A stretch of DNA of 64,000 bases, taken from the NCBI GenBank assembly GCA_025765595.1, contig JAIVFH010000046.1, positions 62,001-126,000 on the forward strand, given 5' to 3'. Numbering within the stretch: position 1 is the first letter of the stretch; each line of letters starts with the position of its first letter. This document shows, piece by piece, positions 24,139 to 33,614 of the stretch. Position numbers and translations under genes: made by a program. Source of the DNA: Obelidium mucronatum. Its lineage: Eukaryota > Chytridiomycota > Chytridiomycetes > Chytridiales > Chytriomycetaceae. The notes under the pieces are model-generated. The model had not been told where the DNA came from. It saw only the letters and a list, made by a program, of their open reading frames with translations, and ran no database searches.

Positions 24139-25470
24139 TTATTCCAAATCCACTGATTCTGTAAATTCCGACTGAATCAACAAGTCGCTTCGGATTCGAC
24201 CCGACCTGATTTTATCTGCAAACCCTTTTGGGATTTGTCCTTCCATTTTGTTTCCGCTGATAAAGAGACCTTTAATATTTGTCTCAAACACAGGCCGTGG
24301 AATTCCCCCCGTGAAGCCGTTATTGCTTATATCCAGTCGCTTGAGCTTCACATTCCAAAGACCTTCAGGAAGAGGGCCAGAAAATTCGTTATGACTTAAA
24401 TCCACGGTTACAAGATTTTCGAGAATCGGCGTCATGTTTTCCATGGTTCCAGATAGCTTATTTTGGAAAACGTTGAGAGTGGTCAAACTACGCAAGCCAC
24501 TGAATGTCACAGGGAGAGAGCCTGTCAGAATATTAAAAACCAACGTTTTGCAAAAAAAAGAGCCCAAAACAAAAACAGAAAACTGACCAGTAAATTCATT
24601 CAACCGAAGATACAATTCCTGCAAGCTGACCAATTTACCAAAATCCCTCGGCAATTTGCCGGATAGCTTATTGTCCGACAAGTCCAGTCGCTCCAACTTG
24701 GCCAATCGCGTAATCTCACCTGGAATCTCCCCCGTTAACGCATTTCGCGAAAGATTCAACACCTTCAAACACGACAAGTTTCCAATCTCCCTAGGAATGT
24801 GCCCATTGAACAATCGAATCACCTCGGATTTGCTATTTTTCGATTTGAATTGCTGTCCAGTATATCTATGAAGCTCTGCTTCCCAATCTTCCGGTTCGCC
24901 GTCCGAAGCCTTACGGTATTCCAACTCCTCGTGGTGCTTCACGAATCCACACAACTCCAACACAGTCAAACTAGTGAGAAGTTCAATCGTTGATGGGATC
25001 TGGAATACATGCCCAATAATGGAGTTGACACGACTCCAAGTGTACAAGGTGTGAGAAACTTTGATTTCATTGACATGCCTCAACACATGGTTTGCGTAAA
25101 CTAGCTGGTGGGACTCGCTGGGCCAAATAAACCACTGACAATCAAAATCTGCTATTGAATTGCTGCAATCCTTATACTCATCGATAAACTCGGTAATGGC
25201 TTGTCTCTCGAGAAGTCGTTTTTTTGGTGAATGACTTGCCAAATGCCGCCAGATCGCTGGAATCCACGGCTGGAGATTCAACAGTGCAAAGTGGGGATCG
25301 AGCAGCGCTTGGTTGATGCGGCGGCAGAGTCGGCGGTACTTGAGTACTGACGATGGATGTAACTTTGCAAAGATGAGGTGGACAATTTCTTGCGGTGTAT
25401 CCTGCTGGAAGATGGTTTTTTCTTGGTAAACAATGTTGTTTTCTTTTGCTCGGAAGGTGAATGCCGTCAT
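24139..25470 (-). CDS. F-box/leucine-rich-repeat protein 2
   Basis: The best-preserved copy. The first in-frame ATG is 25470 (MTAFTFRAKENN); the frame is open farther upstream, so an earlier exon is possible. F-box: DTPQEIVHLIFAKLHPSSV, then KYRRLCRRINQALLDPHF. The linker motif WFIWPSESHQLVYANHVL matches the paralogues. About eight LRRs follow (HIPREIGNLSCLKVLNLS, GEIPGEITRLAKLERLDLS, KLPRDFGKLVSLQELYL and so on). A 66-nt GT-AG intron (24522-24587, donor GTCAGT) interrupts one repeat. It has no stop and is a multiple of three, so both spliced and retained forms would be translatable; the spliced form restores the repeat. Likely SCF substrate receptor (inference). Confidence 0.75.
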   Translation of the reverse strand: MTAFTFRAKENNIVYQEKTIFQQDTPQEIVHLIFAKLHPSSVLKYRRLCRRINQALLDPHFALLNLQPWIPAIWRHLASHSPKKRLLERQAITEFIDEYKDCSNSIADFDCQWFIWPSESHQLVYANHVLRHVNEIKVSHTLYTWSRVNSIIGHVFQIPSTIELLTSLTVLELCGFVKHHEELEYRKASDGEPEDWEAELHRYTGQQFKSKNSKSEVIRLFNGHIPREIGNLSCLKVLNLSRNALTGEIPGEITRLAKLERLDLSDNKLSGKLPRDFGKLVSLQELYLRLNEFTGQFSVFVLGSFFCKTLVFNILTGSLPVTFSGLRSLTTLNVFQNKLSGTMENMTPILENLVTVDLSHNEFSGPLPEGLWNVKLKRLDISNNGFTGGIPRPVFETNIKGLFISGNKMEGQIPKGFADKIRSGRIRSDLLIQSEFTESVDLE

Positions 25471-25751
25471 TGCATTGCAGAGGGAGGACTCGGTTGAGTC
25501 ACTGGCAGGTGGCGGTGTGTTTTTGACCACAGCTGATTGCTGTATGTAAGTTTACATAGTTGTATTATGTTTGGTTGTTGTAGAAACCTCGTCTTCGGTC
25601 AGTCCGGTGAGTTAACTTAGACGGCGGCATTTTTGTGAAAGATAAAAATTGTGGCTGTGCACTACACCTTCACAAACAGCTCTCGGGTTAAGAGAACGCG
25701 TAAGCCTCTGACAGAGAATGGTCGATTTGTCCTAGAACAAATCGACCATCT

Positions 25752-26799
25752 TCACGTAAATACATTCCTTACTTCTTCAGAATGTTTCACAAACCAAAAA
25801 AAAAATACAATATCCAAGCGATGTACATTTAATAAGAAAGTCCTGAAAGAAAATCTAAACGATAGGCCTTCTCCTCCGTGAAGTGCACCTTCGTGCAGTT
25901 CTGGTAGCTCCATCACCGCCACTGGAATCCTCCCACTGAGCCCACATTTTCGCAAATCCAAAGTATTCAATCTCACCAAACACCGAAACTCCTCGGGAAC
26001 AGTCCCACAAAGCCCTGGGTTTCCATGCAGATCCAACACTTGAAGAAGAATCAGCTTCCCAATCTCTTTTGGAAGCGTACCCACCAGAATCCCACCAGTC
26101 AAGACAAGAGAAACCAGACACGTCAACAACCCAATCGATTTAGGGATCCTCCCCATCACACCACCACGGTACCCGACAATAGCGCCATCGAATGTCATTC
26201 TTCTCCAACGCATAGAGTTCCGAATTCGCATAAACAACTTGATACGATTTGGGCAATCGAAACCACAAGGCATCAAACTCTGTAAACGTGTCATTGTTGT
26301 AATAATCCTTCACAGTATCTTCCGCCCTTGTTCTCGGAACAAGCGAAAACCGCACGCTTTCAAAGTCCGTCGATTTCGCACCTCTTCTGCGTCGCTTTGC
26401 GATGGTTTGGGTGCTTGTTTCCTTGAGGAAGTGGGACAGATTCAAGAATGCAAAGTGTGGGTCCATGAGTGTGGCGTTGATGGAGCGGCATAACAGGCGG
26501 TACTTCATGACTTGTTTCGGATGGAATCCCTGGAAGATAAGTTCAAGGATTTCTTGTGGTGTTTCATACTGGAAGGGGCTTGGTTTGGGTTTCGTTGGTA
26601 AGTCAAAGACGAATAGTGGAGGTGATCCGACGTCTTCCACAGAAGAAGACGAAGGGAACATGAATTCGTTATTTGTCGTATCTGATTTGAAAGTGAATGC
26701 AGAGAGTTGGTCTGTCAAGAATGAGACTGAGGTGATAGGGGAGTTGACTGGTTTCCTAACTTTGGTTCGATCCAAGCCCGTAAGTATGCACCAGCACAT
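25752..26799 (-). CDS. F-box/leucine-rich-repeat protein 3 (frame break)
   Basis: ATG 26799 (MCWCILTGLDRTK). F-box: ETPQEILELIFQGFHPKQV, then KYRLLCRSINATLMDPHF, very close to copy 2. The linker motif is WFRLPKSYQVVYANSELY. The frame changes near 26160, after which LRRs continue (GRIPKSIGLLTCLVSLVL, GTLPKEIGKLILLQVLDL, GTVPEEFRCLVRLNTLDL, GRIPVAVMELPEL). Fewer repeats than copy 2. The retroelement begins about 105 bases upstream of the start codon, so its promoter may be displaced. Confidence 0.65.
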
Positions 26800-26904
26800 A
26801 TTAACATATACTCAACCGGGCTTACTTGAAGTTGGTGAAGATCGAGGCAGTTGGTGTCGATCTGCCCGCCCTGGCTTTGAGTGTTTCATACTGATTCCAA
26901 GACC

Positions 26905-27041
26905 CACTTGGGGAGTGAAGAAGAAATATTTATTCCATTATCATTGATAAGCAATCCCAAAAGTCGTGATTAATTGGGAGGCACATATAGATAACAATTT
27001 CTGGTCCAAAGTCAGGACCATCGGCTCGTTAGGTCATAGAC
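26905..27041 (+). repeat. Split direct repeat A1 (left end of the retroelement)
   Basis: 137 bp, starting CACTTGGGGAGTGAAG and ending GGTCATAGAC, repeated at 33262-33398 without differences that I can see. The left flank (GATTCCAAGACC) is unrelated to the sequence before A2. Confidence 0.9.
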
Positions 27042-27062
27042 TCTGCTCACTTGACGCTTCGC

Positions 27063-27803
27063 ATGGAACTTCCCCCACCACCCAACCCCCAGGAACAACA
27101 AGAGGATATTCAACCTCCTCCGGGACCAGCGTGGGACCCGCCCCTGACTGCAGACAAGGCCATCTTCAATGGTTTCATGCGTCTAAACCACTTGCCAACG
27201 CAAGGTGTACTAGCGGCATGTCAAGCAGGCGGGATCAATCCACCTCCGGGAAATGCCAACATTGCAGGGATGCGGCAGCATGTTCTGGAGTACATCAGGG
27301 ACAACCTAGAGCCTTTCCCTATGGACGTCGAACTTGATGGCTACTGCTTCCTCCTGGCGGACGGTCGACTCAAGCAAGCAATAAGACCGCCAGCAGACCC
27401 GGACGAGGAAGACGAAGACAATGAGGAGCTGCAACCACAGCTCTTGCGTCAAGAAGTCAGCGACCACTCGGATGGAACTACAGCGGGTGACCACGAAACG
27501 AAACGCAAGAAACGTGTGTCGAAGAAGAAGCGCCCATCTAGAAAAAGCAAGCGCTATCACTCGTCGTCTGAAAGTTACGACAGCGAGGTCTCATCCACCT
27601 CTAGTGATGAGGACTCTCATCCTAAAAAGAAAAAGAAGTCACTACAGCTGGATATCCTCCAATCGGAATTCAATCGACAGCCGGATGATGAACAGGTACA
27701 GTAATCTAACATCATTCTACCCACTCCTTTCCCCCTTCCACTCTTCAAAAAAAAAAAAAAAAACAGATGGAACGGGGGAGGAACCGGCAGCGGAAGAGCG
27801 TTT
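27063..27803 (+). CDS. Retroelement ORF1, Pro-rich/basic protein (Gag-like)
   Basis: Starts at ATG 27063 (MELPPPPNPQEQQ), 21 bases after A1. The N-terminus is Pro-rich, then GFMRLNHLPTQGVLAACQAGG, an acidic stretch (DPDEEDEDNEELQ) and a strongly basic Ser-rich tail (KRKKRVSKKKRPSRKSKRYH). The unspliced frame stops at 27704. A GT-AG intron (donor GTACAG at 27696, or GTAATC at 27701; acceptor AAACAG at 27766, just after a 17-nt A run) would extend it. With the second donor the frame continues as NGGGTGSGRAFNAVDAAG toward the next coding block. Probably the N-terminal part of a spliced Gag; exact joins are uncertain. Confidence 0.55.
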
Positions 27804-28393
27804 AACGCTGTTGACGCTGCCGGCATTAAGTGGGTTGCAAGGTGGAGTCGACAAGTGGCCAACGACTGTTCACCCTACGTGAGGTAACGACTGTTGATAC
27901 CGCCTCGACCGCTGAGTACAGCACCGATCCAATTCCCTATTCCACAAGCATCACGCCAGACCGTCGATTCCTTCACAGAGAGTTTCAATCAGATTATTCA
28001 ATTTACCCAAAACGGAAGGAGAGCAGGACTTGCTCCAGTAGCGGCAGGGTTCTGCGCCAAATTTGTCGAAGAAGAGCAGAAGTCTGCTCCTATTGTCGAA
28101 GTAGAGCAGGATGCTGCTCCTATTAATATTAAAAGAAAGCAACAGGCTGTTACAACAGTATGTATTTAAGTGGCGTCAGGTTCCATCGCCAGATGAAGAG
28201 AGCAGCGACTGCTCCGTACGAATGTTTTCAAGAATAGAGATTGGGTCGTAAGCGACTGTTATTATATGTCCATTGGGTTCGCGAGAGCAGGTGTCTGCCC
28301 GATGATGTGAAAATACCAAATAAACCAAGAGAGCAGACTCTGTTCCAAAAAAAAAAAAAAAAAAAAAAAGGGAGGGAAAGCAGAGAGCTGCTT
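27784..28393 (+). repeat. Cluster of short hairpins, mostly GAGCAG-N3/4-CTGCTC
   Basis: Perfect or near-perfect stem-loops occur at 28021-28035, 28074-28089 (loop AAGT), 28104-28119 (loop GATG), 28200-28214 (loop CGA), 28285-28300 (one mismatch), 28331-28345 (one mismatch) and 28378-28393 (AAGCAG/CTGCTT). A larger one at 27784-27823 has a 9-bp stem CCGGCAGCG/CGCTGCCGG enclosing AGCGTTTAACGCT. They span both a probable exon and a probable intron. Confidence 0.7.
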
Positions 28394-29281
28394 CCACCAA
28401 ATATCAAATAGTAAAAATTGAACAAAACAACCTTTATTCCGTACTGACTACCTTGAATTCCACCTCCTGATTCCTACCATGATAATCGTCAATATGAAGT
28501 CTAAAAAAAAAAAAAAAAAAAAATATAGGCGTTAAATTACCTGGCAATCGGCCGAGGAATTTTAAACCACGCACGTGACGCAGTGAGAGACCCGAAAAGC
28601 CAAAAGCGTGATTTCACGAACGTTTTTCTGGATGACAATCTGGGACGGGTCAAAGAAACATTCAGAAACGCCAATATGGCCATCAATTCTATGTCATCTA
28701 AATCTGCCAAGTCCATTATGAACGGCAGAGACGAAAGAAAAGTATCCTCCAAACGTCTTGAAACGGCAAAGCGTAATCTGGATACCATTCAGAAGGCCTT
28801 TGCTGCTCCGCAACTTCAAAGCTGGACAGGATTGGATGCGGCGTCTTGGTTCCTAGAAAACATCCTGCTAGCGTCGAATCATTCTACAAACGATAAAGTG
28901 CTCAACTCGATGACGTCTTACACCAAAACAATTGTATCTGTTCAAAAACTAGCGGACATCAGATCGGGAACGCGTCAAAACAAAAAACCTTTCATGGAAG
29001 GTCAACAACGCCGAATCAGATGTAACCACTGCGACAAACAAGGTCACATAGCAGCAAATTGCTTTGCAATGTGTAGCGCAACAGGATGTCAAAAACAACA
29101 GTGTAGAAACAAATACCGCAGCCAGCGGGATTACTCGAAGAAGGATGAATACAAACGTGATGACTACAAACGCGACGACCGCGACCGCGAACGTGATTTT
29201 GCCAGACGAGACAATACAAGATTCAATCCACGGGTGCGAATTAGAAGCCCACCGTTGGAACGCAACACAAATGATAAGTAA
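27894..29281 (+). CDS. Retroelement Gag-like protein with CCHC zinc knuckle
   Basis: The firm part is the exon from 28529 (after TATAG) to the stop at 29281: ALNYLAIGRGILNHARD, a helical region, then the zinc knuckle CNHCDKQGHIAANC (C-x2-C-x4-H-x4-C), a Cys-rich tail and an Arg/Asp/Lys-rich C-terminus (RDDRDRERDFARRD). An upstream block in a compatible phase, from about 27894 to 28157, contains TVDSFTESFNQIIQF and a duplicated 10-residue unit (VEEEQKSAPI / VEVEQDAAPI). Joining the two needs an intron 28158-28528 with a strong donor GTATGT and an acceptor right after a 21-nt A run; both ends are phase 0. The role is expected to be RNA binding and particle assembly. Confidence 0.65.
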
Positions 29282-29440
29282 AAAAAAAAAAAAAAAAAAA
29301 ATTGGGGAGCCTCATATTCAGTATTATCCCTACACCCCATAAAAAAAAAAAAAAAAAAAAAAGGGGATGAAGTTCTCGAACATTGTTTTCATTATAGACC
29401 CCAGATTTTATTTCGAAGTACCAAAATAAACTTGCATATA

Positions 29441-31816
29441 ATGCAAAAAAAAAAAAAAAAAAAAAAAAATTCCCTTTGTTCAACAATGCCCAGAGCAAAG
29501 AAAGCCAGACAGTTGACGCGTCCCTGGGAAGACTTGGACTTGAACAAGCACGTTCCACGATCTTGGTCTACACTGCAGGGCACTGTTTCGGATAGAAACA
29601 ACAACGGCATGGATGAAATGTTGTCCAAACTCATTGAAGACAAAACGGAACCAAGTTTCGATGACATAATTGTTCAAAATCCAGAAAACTTTGTTTGCGG
29701 AGGAGTCAATTCCAGGTCAGAAGAGAAACGTTTATTCTGGGAGAAAATTTTGTCCGCGTCGACATCGACACAAGCAATTCAGATCCGCAGATGGCTATCA
29801 GAGGGCCCAACAGTTGATGAGTTTGCAACCACGATCCATAATGGTAGCCGGTTGCCACCTCGAAACCACTTAAAAAACGGAAATCTGGACTCATCGCTCC
29901 AGATTTTTGCCAGAGAGAAATTGCAAGAGGAAGTAAACCAAGGAATAAGAATACTAGTAGGAGAACGATTAAAAACCAAGCAAGAAGACATGCCGCACAT
30001 TATATCACCGACAGGAGTTGTTAACGATCAATCCAAGATGCGAAAATACGATAATTGCACTTATCTAAATCAATGGTGTAAACCGCCACCATTCCACCTC
30101 CCATACATCCAGCAGTTAACTTCATGGGTCTCAAAGTTTTACACAGTTGTAGACTTTAAATCCTGTTTTATGAATATTCTTATCCACCCGAATTCGCGAA
30201 AATTCTTTGGAACTTACGGAAAATTACCAGGAGATGACAAAGAATACATCTTTGTGGCGACAACGCTAGTGTTTGGTTGGAATTGTTCACCTTATATTGA
30301 ACAAACAATCGTAGAAGCGATTGTTCGCTACATAAGAATGATGCAGATAGAGATATGCACATTCTATGACGACTCAGCTTGTGGGGAAATTCAAGACTCT
30401 CCGCTTCCAAAAACAGCTCAGAAAGCTTTCAGAGATGCAAAACGCGCAATAGCAATAGTCATTATAGTGTTTTCGAAGGCGGGCTTCTATATCTCTCTAA
30501 CAAAAGGATGTTTCTACCCAAACACAGCAATTACCTATCTCGGAGCAATCGTAGATTTCAAAGAAGGTTCTTTCCGCATTCATCCAGACAAGCAGGAAAG
30601 GTTTCTAAAATTGGCAAGATGGATTCTAGAAAAAATTAAAAACAATATCACATTCAATGTTGACATACTGGAATCTTACGCAGGAAAATGCAACTATTTC
30701 TGTTTCTGTATCCAAGGTGGCCACGCAATCTTGCGCTCATCCTATATAAAAATTGCAGAAGCAAAAGCTCAGAAAACGCGAGGTTCACCAACAGTTTTAA
30801 TTGTCTTAGGAGAAGAAGCTGCGGCGGATATAATGGAATGGATAAATATAATGTCAGATTATGAAGTAAAATACTTCTGGATCCAGCCCAATCACAAAAT
30901 CTTTACCTTCACACAAACGTCAGACGCAAACCAAAACAGGTGGGGAGCCGCTCTTTTACAAACGCCACTAAGCTCACTTCTGCCGGGAATAACATGGAAA
31001 GCTGGAGCAGAATTCGGCTCATCGGAATATGATAAAAACATTGGAGTAAAAGAAGCTATTGCTCTCAGAAAAGGGCTCGACCTAAGCATGAAAAACATCA
31101 AAAATATAACATTGGATATTCAAATCTCACACTCCGAATTATGGGACCAAATCAAGGAATTCGCGGACAAGCCAATTTTTGACCTGGGTTGCGATAATAT
31201 GGGAGTTTACATGGCAGCACTTAAAGGATCATCAAGAAATAGCGACATCAATAAGGAGATCAAACAAATGTACGCCATCGCAAGGAGAAATAATGTCAGG
31301 CTTCAGTTTTTTTGGCTGGACACCAAAGCCAATCACGTCTCAGACGCAATTACCAGAGAAGCCGAGGGGAATGATTTTGTTCTAGCAAATTACCTATTTG
31401 AAAGGTTAAATTCACGCTACGGAACATATACAGTGGACGCGATGGCATCAAACAATAATACAAAATGCACTACCTTTTTCAGCAGATATGACTGTCCAGG
31501 ATCATCATACACGAATATTTTGGCGTGGACCGCCTCGGACCAGGACGCAAACGAAAATTATTACATATATCCACCTTTCAGCATGGCTCGTATTGTCCTA
31601 CAACACATGTTAAACCAAAACGTCAATTTTACAATCCTTTTGCCCAACACTCACGAAAACTACGAAATTGCGGCAAAAGCTCTGGCCAAAGATTCCTTTG
31701 TCCTCGTCAAGTGCAATTCAGAGGAAGCAAAAACAGCGGTCACTTCGTACAATAACATTCCCAAAAGACTAACCGCAGACCTAATAGCATATTGCTTTGT
31801 AAGACAACAAAAATAA
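29441..31816 (+). CDS. Retroelement reverse transcriptase-RNase H (DIRS/Ngaro type)
   Basis: The open frame begins ATG-CAA-(AAA)n at 29441, giving Met-Gln-polyLys, with a second ATG at 29486 (MPRAKKARQLTRPW). RT motifs: FYTVVDFKSCFMNI (first catalytic Asp) and CTFYDDSACGE (YDD). RNase H: TSDANQNRWGAALL, GVKEAIAL, GCDNMGVYMA and DTKANHVSDAITRE. The region after RNase H (TVDAMASNNNTK, then YIYPPFSMARIVLQHML) matches the segment that follows RNase H in vertebrate DIRS/Ngaro elements. No protease or integrase core is present, as usual for YR elements. Uninterrupted for 792 codons. Confidence 0.9.
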   Translation: MQKKKKKKKNSLCSTMPRAKKARQLTRPWEDLDLNKHVPRSWSTLQGTVSDRNNNGMDEMLSKLIEDKTEPSFDDIIVQNPENFVCGGVNSRSEEKRLFWEKILSASTSTQAIQIRRWLSEGPTVDEFATTIHNGSRLPPRNHLKNGNLDSSLQIFAREKLQEEVNQGIRILVGERLKTKQEDMPHIISPTGVVNDQSKMRKYDNCTYLNQWCKPPPFHLPYIQQLTSWVSKFYTVVDFKSCFMNILIHPNSRKFFGTYGKLPGDDKEYIFVATTLVFGWNCSPYIEQTIVEAIVRYIRMMQIEICTFYDDSACGEIQDSPLPKTAQKAFRDAKRAIAIVIIVFSKAGFYISLTKGCFYPNTAITYLGAIVDFKEGSFRIHPDKQERFLKLARWILEKIKNNITFNVDILESYAGKCNYFCFCIQGGHAILRSSYIKIAEAKAQKTRGSPTVLIVLGEEAAADIMEWINIMSDYEVKYFWIQPNHKIFTFTQTSDANQNRWGAALLQTPLSSLLPGITWKAGAEFGSSEYDKNIGVKEAIALRKGLDLSMKNIKNITLDIQISHSELWDQIKEFADKPIFDLGCDNMGVYMAALKGSSRNSDINKEIKQMYAIARRNNVRLQFFWLDTKANHVSDAITREAEGNDFVLANYLFERLNSRYGTYTVDAMASNNNTKCTTFFSRYDCPGSSYTNILAWTASDQDANENYYIYPPFSMARIVLQHMLNQNVNFTILLPNTHENYEIAAKALAKDSFVLVKCNSEEAKTAVTSYNNIPKRLTADLIAYCFVRQQK

Positions 31817-31876
31817 TGAACTTTAAAAAAAAAAAAAAAAAATGTAATTTTAAACATTAATTGAACAAAGAAGACA

Positions 31877-32476
31877 ATGACAAAAAAAAAAAAAAAAAAA
31901 AATCCGGAGGCATACCTTAAAGTGATGGGTTCAGCGCAATCGAACGACACGCAGCCCGAAGAGCAACGCACAAATACACTTCAACAATACAAGGCTAACT
32001 CCCAAAAAGAGAAGACACGTCAGAGATTCGAAAAGCTGCTTAAAGAATTTGTGCCGGACATACAAACAGCGACGCCGCAACAGATATCCAAATTCCTATT
32101 TTCGATGGAGAAAGCGGGCAGAACCCAATACCATATGTGCCCCCACGCAGGCTCTGCTTCCCCTGGACACAGGATCATCACAACATGCCAGCCAAACACT
32201 TGCCCCGACTCACGAAGATGTCCCCACATTCCTAATTCCAAAGTCGAAAACAAATGTACAATTAGCTCATCGCCAGACTCAGTTAAAAACACAGTTTCGC
32301 ACTTGAGAGCAATTTTTCGTAAGCTGGGCAAACACAGAAGATGGCAGGAGGGCCGTTCGAACACGGAAAACCCGGCCCTGTCAGACGAAATTGATGATCA
32401 CATCAAGCTAAAAGAGCAGGAAGCGACAGACGCGTTGATCCAACCTCTGCAGGCGACCCCCATTTTTAAATCCTGA
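31877..32476 (+). CDS. Retroelement tyrosine recombinase, N-terminal part (frame 1)
   Basis: ATG 31877 is followed by ACA and an A run (Met-Thr-polyLys); a second ATG is at 31925 (MGSAQSNDTQPEEQ). It contains a helical segment (RFEKLLKEFVPDIQTATPQQ) and a Cys/His cluster (MCPHAGSASPGH, CQPNTCPDSRRCPH) typical of the DNA-binding N-terminal part. It ends KS-TGA at 32474-32476. The downstream catalytic part lies in the +1 frame, in which TTTTTAAATCCTGACGTAGAC reads on as NPDVDMIL. Confidence 0.6.
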   Translation: MTKKKKKKNPEAYLKVMGSAQSNDTQPEEQRTNTLQQYKANSQKEKTRQRFEKLLKEFVPDIQTATPQQISKFLFSMEKAGRTQYHMCPHAGSASPGHRIITTCQPNTCPDSRRCPHIPNSKVENKCTISSSPDSVKNTVSHLRAIFRKLGKHRRWQEGRSNTENPALSDEIDDHIKLKEQEATDALIQPLQATPIFKS

Positions 32477-32483
32477 CGTAGAC

Positions 32484-33185
32484 ATGATTTTAGACAAACT
32501 GCGAATACTTGTCAACAACTCCAAAAACCTGCGGGAAAAAGTAGCGTGGTCGCAACAAACCGCGCTCATATCCCTTCTGCAAGCATCAGGAAGACGCCCA
32601 GGAGACATCATACGTTTGAATATGAATCTGGTGTTATATCTGCCAGACAAAGCAGGAATCTTTTTTGTAATGACCATACACAAAACGGGTACCACTACAG
32701 GGATTTCGCGTTTCGCAATTATGAGACAACCCGCGGAAAGAAACTGTCCGGTGCAAGACATAGAAGCATACTTAAGGAACTTGATTGCATACGGCCACAA
32801 TTTTCACAGAACGAATCTGTTATTCCCAAATCTGGCGTCAACAGAATCTAGACAAGCACCATACTCATGGCACGCAAAACACAGCGTCATGCGACTGGAC
32901 ATAACAAACAATTACCTGTCAATTTTTGCAGATCAGCTACATATTAAACACAAGGTGAAACTATATGGTATCAGGATTGCCACAGCTTTAAAAACAAGAG
33001 AATTAGCCACAAAGGAGGCTTTGGAAAACACAATGAAAAAGGGAGGTTGGACAACAGAAGCCTCGGCTGAATTGTACACAAAGTATTTTCCAGCGTCAAG
33101 CAATAGCACTGCGCCATCCAGGCTTATCGCCCAATGGATAGCAGAGCCAGCAAGAAATCGAGTGCTAGCTATGATTAATAAGTAA
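32484..33185 (+). CDS. Retroelement tyrosine recombinase, catalytic part (frame 2)
   Basis: Phage-integrase-like catalytic domain: first Arg in ASGRRPGDIIRL, second Arg in KLYGIRIATAL, Trp in KKGGWTTEASAEL and the nucleophile in LYTKYF (AELYTKYF). The position three before the second Arg, normally His in HxxR, is Tyr here. Stop TAA at 33183-33185 lies one base before repeat B1. An ATG at 32484 sits 7 bases after the stop of the upstream part, so expression by +1 frameshifting or by reinitiation are both possible. Expected to integrate the circular cDNA. Confidence 0.75.
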   Translation: MILDKLRILVNNSKNLREKVAWSQQTALISLLQASGRRPGDIIRLNMNLVLYLPDKAGIFFVMTIHKTGTTTGISRFAIMRQPAERNCPVQDIEAYLRNLIAYGHNFHRTNLLFPNLASTESRQAPYSWHAKHSVMRLDITNNYLSIFADQLHIKHKVKLYGIRIATALKTRELATKEALENTMKKGGWTTEASAELYTKYFPASSNSTAPSRLIAQWIAEPARNRVLAMINK

Positions 33186-33186
33186 T

Positions 33187-33261
33187 GGAGAGGAAGGGAA
33201 TTTATCCCTTCTTTTCAGAGCGAGCTCTCGATTTCCATTACTGACCTACCAATTATTCATA
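33187..33261 (+). repeat. Split direct repeat B1
   Basis: 75 bp, GGAGAGGAAGGGAATTTA to ACCAATTATTCATA, repeated as B2 at 33628-33702, the right end of the element. Confidence 0.9.
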
Positions 33262-33398
33262 CACTTGGGGAGTGAAGAAGAAATATTTATTCCATTATCA
33301 TTGATAAGCAATCCCAAAAGTCGTGATTAATTGGGAGGCACATATAGATAACAATTTCTGGTCCAAAGTCAGGACCATCGGCTCGTTAGGTCATAGAC
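33262..33398 (+). repeat. Split direct repeat A2
   Basis: Copy of A1 (26905-27041), directly joined to B1 at 33261/33262. Confidence 0.9.
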
Positions 33399-33443
33399 AC
33401 GCGAATGCCACCCTTTCCCCGTCCATCCACCCCTACGCAACGC

Positions 33444-33614
33444 GGAATTCCCAACGCAACGGGACAACTCAAAATTGGTCATATTTTTATTTTACTTTTA
33501 TTCCTTTATTTATTTATTTTATTTCCATTTTGAGTTGAGAACCCAGGTTGCGGTCAACCTGGTAACACCTACGGTCACCTCGGGTTCGACTCCCGTTGCG
33601 GTGTTGGGAATTCC
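33444..33614. repeat. Inverted repeat and tRNA-like arm in the A2-B2 spacer
   Basis: The left arm (33444-33474) starts GGAATTCCCAACGCAACGGG and ends CAACTCAAAA. Its complement is split into 33528-33537 and 33592-33614. Between these lie a perfect hairpin CCAGGTTG-CGGT-CAACCTGG (33543-33562) and a T-arm-like stem CGGG-TTCGACT-CCCG (33581-33595) bracketed by AACACC (33564-33569) and GGTGTT (33600-33605). The GGTTCGACTCC portion matches a pol III B box. Confidence 0.6.

Noticed and set aside
33541..33606. Considered as an intact tRNA gene
   Set aside because: Only a T arm and a partial acceptor-like stem are present; there is no proper anticodon arm.
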